Assembly (NCBI GenBank): GCA_947502975.1
Contig: CANNBV010000002.1
Location: 749,251 to 813,250 of the forward strand
From: an uncultured Flavobacteriaceae bacterium
GTDB taxonomy: Bacteria; Bacteroidota; Bacteroidia; Flavobacteriales; Flavobacteriaceae
Length of the DNA stretch: 64,000 bases
Direction: 5' to 3'
This document shows positions 1-8,074 of the stretch, in pieces (positions within the stretch are counted from its first letter, which is position 1; each line of letters opens with the position of its first letter). The notes below the pieces were generated by a model. It saw only the letters and a list, made by a program, of their open reading frames with translations. It searched no databases and was not told the DNA's origin. Made by a program: the position numbers and the translations under genes.

Positions 1-120
1 ATCTTCAACAGTGCTCATCGTTTTTTCAATTACTATATTTTTATCTAAGCTTAAAAGCAATTTTGTGATATGCTTTTGAGCACTAGATTCATCTTCGATA
101 AGTATTGCTTTAACTTTCAT
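1..120 (-). CDS. LytTR-family response regulator, N-terminal fragment
   Basis: The reverse strand encodes about 40 residues from an ATG at 120, beginning MKVKAILIEDE and running off the window edge. The IEDE acidic cluster is typical of the phosphoacceptor pocket of a receiver domain. The start overlaps the last 11 bases of the kinase gene at 110-1153, so the two are translationally coupled, as is usual for LytS/LytTR pairs. The DNA-binding half lies outside the window, so the LytTR assignment rests on the partner kinase type and on the analogous pair at 5246-7017. Confidence 0.75.
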   Translation of the reverse strand, partial: MKVKAILIEDESSAQKHITKLLLSLDKNIVIEKTMSTVED

Positions 121-1153
121 TAGTAATCAAAGGAATTGAAACGGTAAATAAATGATCAGTTTTTTTGACAATAACATGCTTTTCTGTTAAAAACCGATAG
201 CGCTTTTCTATATTTTTCAAGCCTGTTTTTTGAGTGGATTCTGTACGTTTTTTATTCAAATTATTTGAAACCGTAAAATAGGTTTCTGTAGAAGATAATG
301 ATATGTTTAAAGGATATGCTTCATCTATTCTGTTATGCTTTACAGCATTTTCTATAAGTTGTTGTAGTACTAAAGGAGGTGTTTTTTTATGTTCAATATC
401 TTTCAAATTAATGTCATCTTCAACGACTAAAAACTTAGAGTAGCGTTGTTGCAAAATTTCTAAATACTGTTTTGTAATGTGATATTCTTCTTGAATAGCG
501 ATGGATGCTTTATCACTATTATCTAAAATATACCTGTAAATAGTTGATATGTTTTTTAAAAACGTTTTAGCTAGTTTTTTATCATCGTCAATTAGGTAGT
601 ATAAAGTATTAAAATTATTAAACATAAAATGAGGATCGAGCTGGTGTTTTAAAATTGACAAATTAGCCTTGGCTATTTCTCTTTTAAATTGCTCATTCTG
701 TATATATGTCTTATAATACTGATGTTCCCAAATTATTATAAAGTGAATGAGTGCGAAAATGATAGACATTATAACTCCAACTATAACAGCAGACACCATG
801 TGTTGTATCATAGGTGGTTCACTATAATTAACAAAATAATCGAGCCACTTAAAACCATAAAATAATATGGTGTAACATGCAGTTCCTGCAATAATACTGA
901 CAATAAAAGAAATGGTATTATTTAAAGTATGCGACTGAAAATTTGATAAATTATAAAGTCTTAGTTGAATAAATCTTACCGTTTCCAAGCATGCATATGC
1001 TATTAAAACTAAAAGAATAGTAAATATATAGTCAACTTGGGGTGGCTCTTTAAAACTCGAGAATAGCCAAATCATTACCATCATTAACGTGGCAACTAGT
1101 ATTGCTACTAAAAAACGCCACACTCGTTTTATTTTCTTAAGCCTGGTAGTCAT
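110..1153 (-). CDS. LytS-type sensor histidine kinase
   Basis: A 347-residue membrane sensor kinase of the His_kinase (PF06580) group. Four hydrophobic segments (about residues 12-30, 40-58, 80-104, 117-140) form the membrane part. They are followed by a short coiled linker and the phosphoacceptor motif QLDPHFMFNNFNTL, with the likely phosphorylated His at 175. The ATP-binding N-box QQLIENAVKHN lies near residue 263. No periplasmic sensor domain is evident, so the signal is probably sensed in or at the membrane. The regulator gene follows with an 11-bp overlap. The upstream gene at 1377 is divergent. The ligand is unknown. Confidence 0.88.
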   Translation of the reverse strand: MTTRLKKIKRVWRFLVAILVATLMMVMIWLFSSFKEPPQVDYIFTILLVLIAYACLETVRFIQLRLYNLSNFQSHTLNNTISFIVSIIAGTACYTILFYGFKWLDYFVNYSEPPMIQHMVSAVIVGVIMSIIFALIHFIIIWEHQYYKTYIQNEQFKREIAKANLSILKHQLDPHFMFNNFNTLYYLIDDDKKLAKTFLKNISTIYRYILDNSDKASIAIQEEYHITKQYLEILQQRYSKFLVVEDDINLKDIEHKKTPPLVLQQLIENAVKHNRIDEAYPLNISLSSTETYFTVSNNLNKKRTESTQKTGLKNIEKRYRFLTEKHVIVKKTDHLFTVSIPLITNES

Positions 1154-1376
1154 TTGTATTAATAAAATTTGAATATAAATGTAGCCAATTGAAATTAATT
1201 AGTGTTTACATTCTGCCAATTCAGATAGGTCTCCTGAATTTTTATAGAACGATTATGATACTTCATGATTCAATAAAGTGTATTCATATCTTAAATATGC
1301 ATTCTGGTATATTTCACTTCAAAATACTTTTTGGTAACGCCTAATTTTGAGCATATAAATTAAAAACCTTATTATT

Positions 1377-2576
1377 ATGAAATATTACATGCTGACATTT
1401 TTATCTTTAATTTTTTTATTTCAAATTGAAGGGCAGTCTGAATTAAAAATCACCGAAAATAGTTTTCAAATTAATGATTTAAATGAGAAGATTTTTGAAG
1501 AATTTACTATTCAAAAACTAAAGCATACTCAGTTTGTTTTTATAGGAGAACAGCATGGTATTGAAGAAGTGGGTATGTTTACTAACAAGATCTATAATTT
1601 GGCTCAACCATTCAACTACCAAACGTTATGTTTAGAAACTGACGCATTAGCTGCAAATAAAATTTTTGATATAGCTAAGGGAGAAAATTCAGTGAATACA
1701 GCTAAAACCTTTAATGAAGATTTTCCTTTTTCTATTCCTTTTTATAATAACTCGAATGATTATGATCTATTTAAAAATGTTGTTTTAAAAGATGGTAAAA
1801 TATGGGGGATAGATCAAACTTTTATGGTACAGTTTCGCATGAATTTTGATTATATGATAAAAACAACATCAAGTAAAGTTTTTAGAAAGAAGTTACAAAC
1901 ATTGAAAGGTGAAGCTATAGCGGCATATAATAACTCTATTATAAATAAAGATTTTAATGCGAATTATATTTTTAAGTATGATGAGAAAACGCATAATGAA
2001 TTATTGAGTTTAAGTAGTAACTACGAAGAGCGTGAAATCTTATATCAGCTATGGAAAACTAAAGAGATTTATGCTTACAATAATATATCTAAGGAATATT
2101 ATAAAAATAATAATGTTAGAGCACAACTAATGAAGCGTAACTTTATGCGCTATTATAATAATACACATAACAACAAAGATGCTTTACCAAAAGTGATATT
2201 TAAATTAGGCGCAAATCATGCAGCCAGAGGGTTAACAAGAACGAACGTTTTTGATATTTCAAATTTTGGAAGTGAATTAGCCATAAGCAATGGACTAAAA
2301 TCTCTTAATTATATTGTTATGGGTATTTCTGGTGAAGTAGCTATTGGTAATCCGTTTGCGCCAAACCCCGTAATACCTTTTGATAATATAAAACAGTTTC
2401 CAAAAGAAATTCAAGATATTATCCCTTCAATATCAAAAAAATATTATGTTTTAGATTTAGTACCACTCAGAGATAATACTTATGATAAGCGCTATAGTGA
2501 TGCATTTAAAAAAATAATGTTTGCGTATGATGTTATTGTTTTAGTTAAAGATGCAAAAGCAAACAAAACGTTCTAA
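1377..2576 (+). CDS. secreted EreA/ChaN-like hypothetical protein
   Basis: A 399-residue protein with an N-terminal signal peptide (about residues 1-19, ending near IEGQS). The motif FIGEQHGIEEV near residue 54 resembles the Gly-Glu-x-His-Gly signature of the erythromycin-esterase/ChaN/TIKI superfamily. A later KLGANHAARG near residue 278 could supply a second active-site or metal-binding His. Family members range from macrolide esterases to haem-binding proteins, so no substrate is assigned. It is a single gene, divergent from the kinase gene at 110 and convergent with the TonB receptor gene. The ATG at 1377 is directly followed by the signal sequence, which supports this start. Confidence 0.6.
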   Translation: MKYYMLTFLSLIFLFQIEGQSELKITENSFQINDLNEKIFEEFTIQKLKHTQFVFIGEQHGIEEVGMFTNKIYNLAQPFNYQTLCLETDALAANKIFDIAKGENSVNTAKTFNEDFPFSIPFYNNSNDYDLFKNVVLKDGKIWGIDQTFMVQFRMNFDYMIKTTSSKVFRKKLQTLKGEAIAAYNNSIINKDFNANYIFKYDEKTHNELLSLSSNYEEREILYQLWKTKEIYAYNNISKEYYKNNNVRAQLMKRNFMRYYNNTHNNKDALPKVIFKLGANHAARGLTRTNVFDISNFGSELAISNGLKSLNYIVMGISGEVAIGNPFAPNPVIPFDNIKQFPKEIQDIIPSISKKYYVLDLVPLRDNTYDKRYSDAFKKIMFAYDVIVLVKDAKANKTF

Positions 2577-2638
2577 ATAAAGTGTAACAAAGATTTTCAG
2601 GAATATAAAATGAGACTTTATATGGCGTTTTGTTTGCT
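2558..2638. repeat. 13-bp perfect inverted repeat at a convergent junction
   Basis: AGCAAACAAAACG at 2558-2570 is exactly mirrored by CGTTTTGTTTGCT at 2626-2638, leaving 55 bases between the arms. The left arm is inside the last codons of the upstream gene and the stop codon is just after it. The junction separates two convergent genes, so a bidirectional terminator or a transcript-stabilising structure is possible. The loop is longer than in classical terminators. Confidence 0.5.
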
Positions 2639-2652
2639 GTTTTGAGGTAGAC

Positions 2653-5058
2653 TTAATTCGTTATTCTACTTTTCTCATTTTCTATTCCTGTTTTTCTTTT
2701 ACGAGCTTTTTTAACCTCATTACTTCCAAAATTATAGGTGAGATTAAAACGCACTTGTCTACTGTCGCTACCACCATTACCATCTATAAACAGATTCCCA
2801 AATCGTGTAGTACCTTGCCAAGGCGATGTGAATAAAATATCATTAAACCCAAGACGAGCAGTAAGTTTTTCATCGAAAAAACGTTTTTGAAATGCGAGGT
2901 TTAATGATCCTAAGCTGCGAGTTTCATATGTACCACCCCAAACAGATGGAGAGCTATACCAACCCGATACTTCAATAGTAAATTTTTTAGGCAATTTAAA
3001 TGTATTTTGAGCATAAAGACTCAACGTATTTTGTTGTGTTGAAACAAAATCTGGATTGGTAGCTTCATAGATACTTCGGTATGCATTTATACTCATGTAT
3101 ATATTCCACCAGTCGTTAAATTTTGTAGGATAAGAGATGCCAAGGTTTATTATCTTTTGGTTTGCAACGTTTCTTTGTATTATAAAGTTGGTATTATCGT
3201 CGGCTGCTTCAGTCACTTGAGCAAAAAAGTCACCAATAAAGCTATAACTTAATGAAGTTGTTAATCTATAATTATACGTATGCGATAGTTTTAAATTATC
3301 GGTGTATTGTGGCTGTAAAAATGGATTTCCTTGTCTAAAAGATAACTCATCTAATCGATATTGAAACGGATTTAAACTTCTGTAGTTTGGGCGTTGTATA
3401 CGTTTACTATAATTAAGTGCAAAACTATTTTTTCTATTTAATTGATAGGTAATACCACCACTAGGAAACCAATCTGTATAGTTTCGTTCTACACGGTTAT
3501 TTTCATTCTGTTGTAGGCTTGTTAATACACCATCAGAAATAGTGTTTTCCATTCTAAGTCCTAACTGAAGATTTATTTTCTTAAACGTTCTTTTGTAGTT
3601 GAAATAAGCTGCATTTATCTGTTCATCGTAATTAAAATCATTGGACTGTGTTTCATCTAAATCATTATTTCCATTAGTTCTATCAAAAGCATCAAAGCTA
3701 TTGTCGGTATTTACTTTAGAATATTTTACACCTAAACTTAGGATGCCTTTTAAGAAGTTTTGTTCATAATCTATTTGGCCAGATACGATAGAAATATCTA
3801 TTGGTGTATCAAAAAACACAGTGTTTTCACTTAATATTTGAGTTTCGTTTCCATTAAAATATCTATTGGGTTGTAATTGTAATCTATCACTATTGTATCT
3901 TCCATAATCTAAATTAATATCAAGAGTATGGCCTAAAGTATCTTTAAATTTATAGTTCAAATTAGTGTAAATGTTTGAGTTTTTAATATCAGAATCATTT
4001 CCAGAAATTAAAACCTCGGTTGGGTTTTGTTCAGATAAAGGCCTAATGGGTGTTCTGCCTTCTGTTTCATTATCAGCATTATAAAAGTTACCTGTAACTA
4101 TAATACCGTAAGTAGATTTTTTATTCGCATAGTAGTCAAAACCTAACCTTAAATTATTACTTTTTGTATCAAAAACACTATTAGATCTAGCATTAAAATT
4201 GATATCGTTTTGTGTTCTATCCAAATTAATAAAACTAGTACTTTTACCAAACCTGTTGCTATAGGTGCCATATAAGCTTGTTTTTTTATTTCTGTTATTA
4301 AAGGAAATAGAGTTATTATATCTAGCAAAATCACCAATAGTAATTCCAGAGGCTATACTCCCATTAGTTCCAAGGGTTTTATCTCGTTTTAATTTTATAT
4401 TAATAATGCCGGCATTTCCTTCAGCATCATAGCGCGAAGAGGGTTGCGTAATGATTTCAATACTATCAATATCACTTGCTTGAAGTGTTTTTAAGTAGTT
4501 AACTAAATCTTGACCACGCAATACAGAAGGTCTGTCATCTATATAAATAAGAACACCGCTTTTGCCTTCAACTATTATATTATCTGTGTTATCAACAATA
4601 ACTCCGGGTGCTTTTCTTAAAAGCTCGAAACCAGAATCTCCAATAGCATTTACAGTCCCTTGAACATTAAAAACAATTTTATCAGCAAGAACTTGTATGA
4701 GTGGTTTTTCTGCCACCACAGTAACTTCGTCAAGAGTTTCAGAATCCTCTTCCATTACTATGGTTTTTAAAGTTTTGTTATTATTTAATATTGTAAATGC
4801 ATCAGATTTATAATCCTTCATTCCTAAACTGGTAATTAATAATGTGTAGGAGCCATTTTCTATATTTTTGAAATTGAATGTTCCAGAATCATTAGTCAAT
4901 TCGCCTTTTATAAAGCCATTGTTTTCTGAGTTTAATAGTGATATTATTGCCGATGGAATAGGACTATTGTTAGCAGAAGTAACTTTGCCATTAATACTGT
5001 TTTGGGCACATATTATTTGTGTGAATACTAAAAGAGTAAATAGTTGAATAGTTTTCAT
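2653..5058 (-). CDS. TonB-dependent receptor, outer-membrane beta-barrel family
   Basis: An 801-residue outer-membrane protein. It has a signal peptide (about 1-18, ending ICAQN), a carboxypeptidase-regulatory-like beta-sandwich (about 20-110), a plug-like domain (about 120-225, with VIVEGKSGVLIYIDDRPSVL) and a long aromatic-rich barrel of the OMP_b-brl_3 type. The SusC signature is absent and no SusD partner is adjacent, so a glycan-uptake role is not indicated; iron, peptide or cofactor import is more likely. It is divergent from the kinase/regulator pair at 5246-7017, which may control it. A C-terminal basic tail (KKARKRKTGIENE) extends past the last barrel strand. Confidence 0.85.
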   Translation of the reverse strand: MKTIQLFTLLVFTQIICAQNSINGKVTSANNSPIPSAIISLLNSENNGFIKGELTNDSGTFNFKNIENGSYTLLITSLGMKDYKSDAFTILNNNKTLKTIVMEEDSETLDEVTVVAEKPLIQVLADKIVFNVQGTVNAIGDSGFELLRKAPGVIVDNTDNIIVEGKSGVLIYIDDRPSVLRGQDLVNYLKTLQASDIDSIEIITQPSSRYDAEGNAGIINIKLKRDKTLGTNGSIASGITIGDFARYNNSISFNNRNKKTSLYGTYSNRFGKSTSFINLDRTQNDINFNARSNSVFDTKSNNLRLGFDYYANKKSTYGIIVTGNFYNADNETEGRTPIRPLSEQNPTEVLISGNDSDIKNSNIYTNLNYKFKDTLGHTLDINLDYGRYNSDRLQLQPNRYFNGNETQILSENTVFFDTPIDISIVSGQIDYEQNFLKGILSLGVKYSKVNTDNSFDAFDRTNGNNDLDETQSNDFNYDEQINAAYFNYKRTFKKINLQLGLRMENTISDGVLTSLQQNENNRVERNYTDWFPSGGITYQLNRKNSFALNYSKRIQRPNYRSLNPFQYRLDELSFRQGNPFLQPQYTDNLKLSHTYNYRLTTSLSYSFIGDFFAQVTEAADDNTNFIIQRNVANQKIINLGISYPTKFNDWWNIYMSINAYRSIYEATNPDFVSTQQNTLSLYAQNTFKLPKKFTIEVSGWYSSPSVWGGTYETRSLGSLNLAFQKRFFDEKLTARLGFNDILFTSPWQGTTRFGNLFIDGNGGSDSRQVRFNLTYNFGSNEVKKARKRKTGIENEKSRITN

Positions 5059-5121
5059 AAGTGTATCATTTTAAATTCTTTTCAAAATTGCATGATAATA
5101 CACCGACATACAATTAGAATT

Positions 5122-5167
5122 CGATGGATGGGTATATAGGCCGATGAAACTAAATTCCCATTCATCG
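5122..5167. promoter_or_regulatory. imperfect inverted repeat between divergent receptor and kinase genes
   Basis: CGATGGATGGG at 5122-5132 pairs with CCCATTCATCG at 5157-5167 (10 of 11 positions), with 24 bases between the arms. It lies midway in the 187-bp divergent space between the TonB receptor and the kinase gene. It could be an operator, for example for the LytTR regulator encoded downstream. It does not match a known operator that I can recognise. Confidence 0.35.
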
Positions 5168-5245
5168 TTCTATGGGTCAACTCGTCGCTTTTTACTCATT
5201 TCTATTTGATGTATATAGTATATTTAGGCTTTAATTTTGATTATC

Positions 5246-6292
5246 ATGAAAACAATAACTAAAAAAGACATATTAATCGTTGTATTATTTTATCTGTTTT
5301 TTTCAATTTTATATAGTATAACGTTGTGGTATAATATTGGAGGTTATGAGAAAGATGGTCTATTCGGGTGGGCTAACCTAGAAGACTATTGGTATATGTC
5401 TGGGATGTCATATCTGTTTTATTTTTTTGCCTCCATTTTTATATGGTTTATTGGTGTCAAGCTACTAAAACATAAAAGGATTCTTATACAAATTGTAGCA
5501 GTGAGTATATTAATACCCACAGTTGCTTATGTAGTTCGCGAATTGAGGTATTTGCTTTTAGATAATTTCGGTATTTTTCATTTGCAAGGTACAGGAGCTG
5601 TGTGGGATTGGTACATACCCTCATTATTTTTGATGATTCAGTTTGGTTGCTTTTTTGCATATCGATATTTTAAGGAAAATCAAAGAAAATTAAAGGTTGA
5701 AGGCGAATTAAAAACAGCAGCATTAAAAAGTGAACTATCGGCACTTAAAGCGCAATTAAACCCCCATTTTTTATATAATATTTTTAATACCATTAGTGCT
5801 TCTGTACCCCCAGAAAATGAAAAAACAAGACATTTAATTGCTGAACTTTCAGATTTATTTAGATACCAATTGAAAGCTTCACAAGTGGAGAAAGTTCCGC
5901 TTTATGAAGAGTTAAATTTTGTAAAGAAATATTTAGATTTAGAAAAAGAGCGTTTTCAAGAGCGTTTGTTAATAGAAATAAATGTAGATGAAAAATTGAA
6001 TAACAAGTTAGTACCGCCTATGTTATTGCAGCCTTTAGTTGAAAATTCAATTAAACATGGTTTGGCCTCTTTAATTGAAGGTGGGAAGATTTCTATTTCA
6101 ATTTTTGAAATAGATGAAAAACTGCATTTTGAAATTGCAGATACTGGTGTTGGGATAAAGAATAAAGACACTGTATTTCAAAAAGGGATAGGCTTAAAGA
6201 ATACCAAATTAAGGTTAGAAAAAATGTATCAAACTACTTTAAAGCTTTCAGATAATGAACCAAAAGGCCTAAAAATAAATTTTGCAATATGA
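5246..6292 (+). CDS. LytS-type sensor histidine kinase
   Basis: A 348-residue sensor kinase of the same family as the one at 110. Four hydrophobic segments (about 10-29, 54-72, 79-97, 124-142) precede a helical linker and the phosphoacceptor motif QLNPHFLYNIFNTI, with His near 174. The ATP lid includes QPLVENSIKHG and ADTGVGI. The ATG at 5246 is chosen over an in-frame TTG at 5237, which would only add three residues. Its stop overlaps the regulator start by 4 bp (ATGA-type), so the two form one operon. It is divergent from the TonB receptor gene, a plausible target. Confidence 0.88.
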   Translation: MKTITKKDILIVVLFYLFFSILYSITLWYNIGGYEKDGLFGWANLEDYWYMSGMSYLFYFFASIFIWFIGVKLLKHKRILIQIVAVSILIPTVAYVVRELRYLLLDNFGIFHLQGTGAVWDWYIPSLFLMIQFGCFFAYRYFKENQRKLKVEGELKTAALKSELSALKAQLNPHFLYNIFNTISASVPPENEKTRHLIAELSDLFRYQLKASQVEKVPLYEELNFVKKYLDLEKERFQERLLIEINVDEKLNNKLVPPMLLQPLVENSIKHGLASLIEGGKISISIFEIDEKLHFEIADTGVGIKNKDTVFQKGIGLKNTKLRLEKMYQTTLKLSDNEPKGLKINFAI

Positions 6293-7017
6293 AAAAAGTT
6301 ATCATTGTAGATGATGAAGCTTCTGGTAGGCAATTAATTCAAGAATATCTTAAAGATTATTCAACTTTAATTGTTTTAGGTGAAGCTAATAATGGTGTAG
6401 ATGCCGTAAAGATTATTAATGAGTTTAAACCAGATTTAGTCTTTCTCGATATACAGATGCCAGGTATGACAGGATTTGATGTGTTAAAGCATCTTGAAGA
6501 GTTGCCTTATATAATTTTTTCTACGGCATATGATCAATATGCGTTGAAAGCTTTTGAGGTACATGCAGTTGATTATTTATTGAAACCTTATACGAAAGAC
6601 CGTTTTAAAGCAGCAGTAGAGCGACTTAATGATAACAAGGAAAAAAACACGGCAGGATCTTTAGCAGAAAGTCTTTTAATGGAGACCTCTAAATTTCCAG
6701 AACGTATTTTGGTACAAAGTCAAAATAAACTCATCACTATCAATGTAAATGATGTTATAAGAATTGAAGCATATGGCGATTACTCTAAATTAGTTACAAA
6801 TACCAAAACGTATGTAAGTAACTATGGTATATCTTCTCTTGAAGAAAAATTAGACGAAGCTATATTTATACGGGTACACCGCTCATCGATAATTAACTTA
6901 AATGCGGTAAAAGAATTGAATAAATATAATAAGAGTTATGACGTTACAATGAAAAATGGAGATGTAGTTAGAGTAAGTAGAGGTTATATGGAAAACATAA
7001 AAAAAATTATGTTTTAA
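6289..7017 (+). CDS. LytTR-family response regulator
   Basis: A 242-residue regulator. The receiver domain (1-120) has the acidic pair Asp8-Asp9, the phosphoacceptor Asp54 in FLDIQMPG, the conserved FSTAYDQYALKAFE switch region and the Lys in LLKPYTK. The LytTR DNA-binding domain occupies about 138-240, with IRIEAYGDYSKLVT and FIRVHRSSIINL. It pairs with the upstream overlapping kinase. LytTR proteins bind imperfect repeats in promoters; the inverted repeat at 5122-5167 is one candidate but is unproven. The 3' end overlaps the converging gene at 7007 by 11 bp. Confidence 0.9.
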   Translation: MKKVIIVDDEASGRQLIQEYLKDYSTLIVLGEANNGVDAVKIINEFKPDLVFLDIQMPGMTGFDVLKHLEELPYIIFSTAYDQYALKAFEVHAVDYLLKPYTKDRFKAAVERLNDNKEKNTAGSLAESLLMETSKFPERILVQSQNKLITINVNDVIRIEAYGDYSKLVTNTKTYVSNYGISSLEEKLDEAIFIRVHRSSIINLNAVKELNKYNKSYDVTMKNGDVVRVSRGYMENIKKIMF

Positions 7018-7492
7018 ATAATTGCATCGGATTTGTTATTCCAAGTTTCAAATTTTTGCACATAATTAATGCCTTGTCAATTTTTGTTTGACTGTTTTTA
7101 TATCTCGAAACCGCATAAATAATACTTCGTTTTTTTCCAGCAGTTAAACTTTCAAAAAGGTTAAATGCTTCAAGATCACTTTTAAAAACAGCATCTAATT
7201 CCTCTGGAACATCAACACCATATTTAGAGGTGTCTTCAAAAAGTTGAATGTTGAAATAGTCGTTTAGCAAAAGGCCTAATTCTTTTTGAAGACGTTTACC
7301 GAACATCATTTTATAATCCCCAGTATTTTTGTCTTTTTTTACTGCAGCATAAAATTTAATAGATTTATTTTGATGAAACCCCTTTACCTTAACACGATGG
7401 TGTTTAGCTTCAGCAAAAGGTTGAAATATTTTCTCAGGAATAGTGAGATGATATCTATCTATTAAACCAACTTCAAAAACGTCACTCTTCAT
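7007..7492 (-). CDS. DUF1905/YdeI-like protein
   Basis: About 161 residues from the ATG at 7492, which lies 4 bases after the stop of the upstream gene. A longer reading back to 7585 would sit inside that gene and is disfavoured. The N-terminal half (DVFEVGLIDRYHLTIPEKI, then HRVKVKGF) resembles the AbrB-like DUF1905 fold. The C-terminal half (AVFKSDLEAFNLFESLTAGKK) resembles the YdeI/OmpD-associated domain: a helical region with an aromatic-rich core. The biochemical role of this family is not established. It is the last gene of the run 11548 to 7007. Confidence 0.6.
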   Translation of the reverse strand: MKSDVFEVGLIDRYHLTIPEKIFQPFAEAKHHRVKVKGFHQNKSIKFYAAVKKDKNTGDYKMMFGKRLQKELGLLLNDYFNIQLFEDTSKYGVDVPEELDAVFKSDLEAFNLFESLTAGKKRSIIYAVSRYKNSQTKIDKALIMCKNLKLGITNPMQLFKT

Positions 7493-7496
7493 AAGT

Positions 7497-8072
7497 TTAC
7501 CAATTATCTCTTGATTTGATATTTCTTTCACAAAGCTTAATGATTTCTGCAATTCTCTTTTGCTTGGTTTCTTCTCGTTTTGCACTATTCAACCAAGATA
7601 GATAGGATTTTCGATAACCCCGTGCAAAATTTTGATAGTTCCCAAAAGCACGCACATTTTTATCAAATGCATCTTGTAAATCCTTTGGAATCACACCATT
7701 TTCTACATCATCCATGGCAGTCCATGTTCCAGTTTTTTTAGCAAGATCAATCATTTTGTAACCAGATTCATGAATTAATCCTAGTTTTTCTAATGCAGCA
7801 ATGTGCTTTTTATTTAAAGCACTCCATGTGCTTTTTGGATTTCTTGGACAGAAATATTGTCGTCTTTTCCCGTCTCCTAGACTTTTTACGGTGGAATCAA
7901 TCCAACCAAAACATAGTGCTACCCTAACAGCCTCTTCCCATCTCATAGTGGGAATATTTAGTTCTAGCTTATAGAAAATAAGATAAATACCTTTCGTAGT
8001 AGTATGATTTTGTAATAACCAGTCATACCAATCTGTATCGCGTTCAAAATGTAATTCTTCAAAATCTTGCAA
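7497..8072 (-). CDS. YdeI/OmpD-associated family protein
   Basis: A 191-residue cytoplasmic protein with the family pattern: EEAVRVALCFGWIDSTVKSL near residue 45, the FCPRNPKSTWSALNK block near 75, and the C-terminal AREGY-like helix followed by SAKREETKQKRIAEI. These features match the OmdA/YdeI family, described as bacteriocin-protection or OmpD-associated proteins, though the mechanism is unclear. It starts 2 bases after the stop of the M1 peptidase gene and is followed after 4 bases by a second related protein, so all three are co-transcribed. Confidence 0.75.
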   Translation of the reverse strand: MQDFEELHFERDTDWYDWLLQNHTTTKGIYLIFYKLELNIPTMRWEEAVRVALCFGWIDSTVKSLGDGKRRQYFCPRNPKSTWSALNKKHIAALEKLGLIHESGYKMIDLAKKTGTWTAMDDVENGVIPKDLQDAFDKNVRAFGNYQNFARGYRKSYLSWLNSAKREETKQKRIAEIIKLCERNIKSRDNW

Positions 8073-8074
8073 AA

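Noticed and set aside
7007-7585. A longer start at 7585 for the DUF1905-like gene
   Set aside because: It lies inside the upstream YdeI-type gene in another frame; the ATG at 7492, 4 bases after that gene's stop, fits the family's N-terminus.
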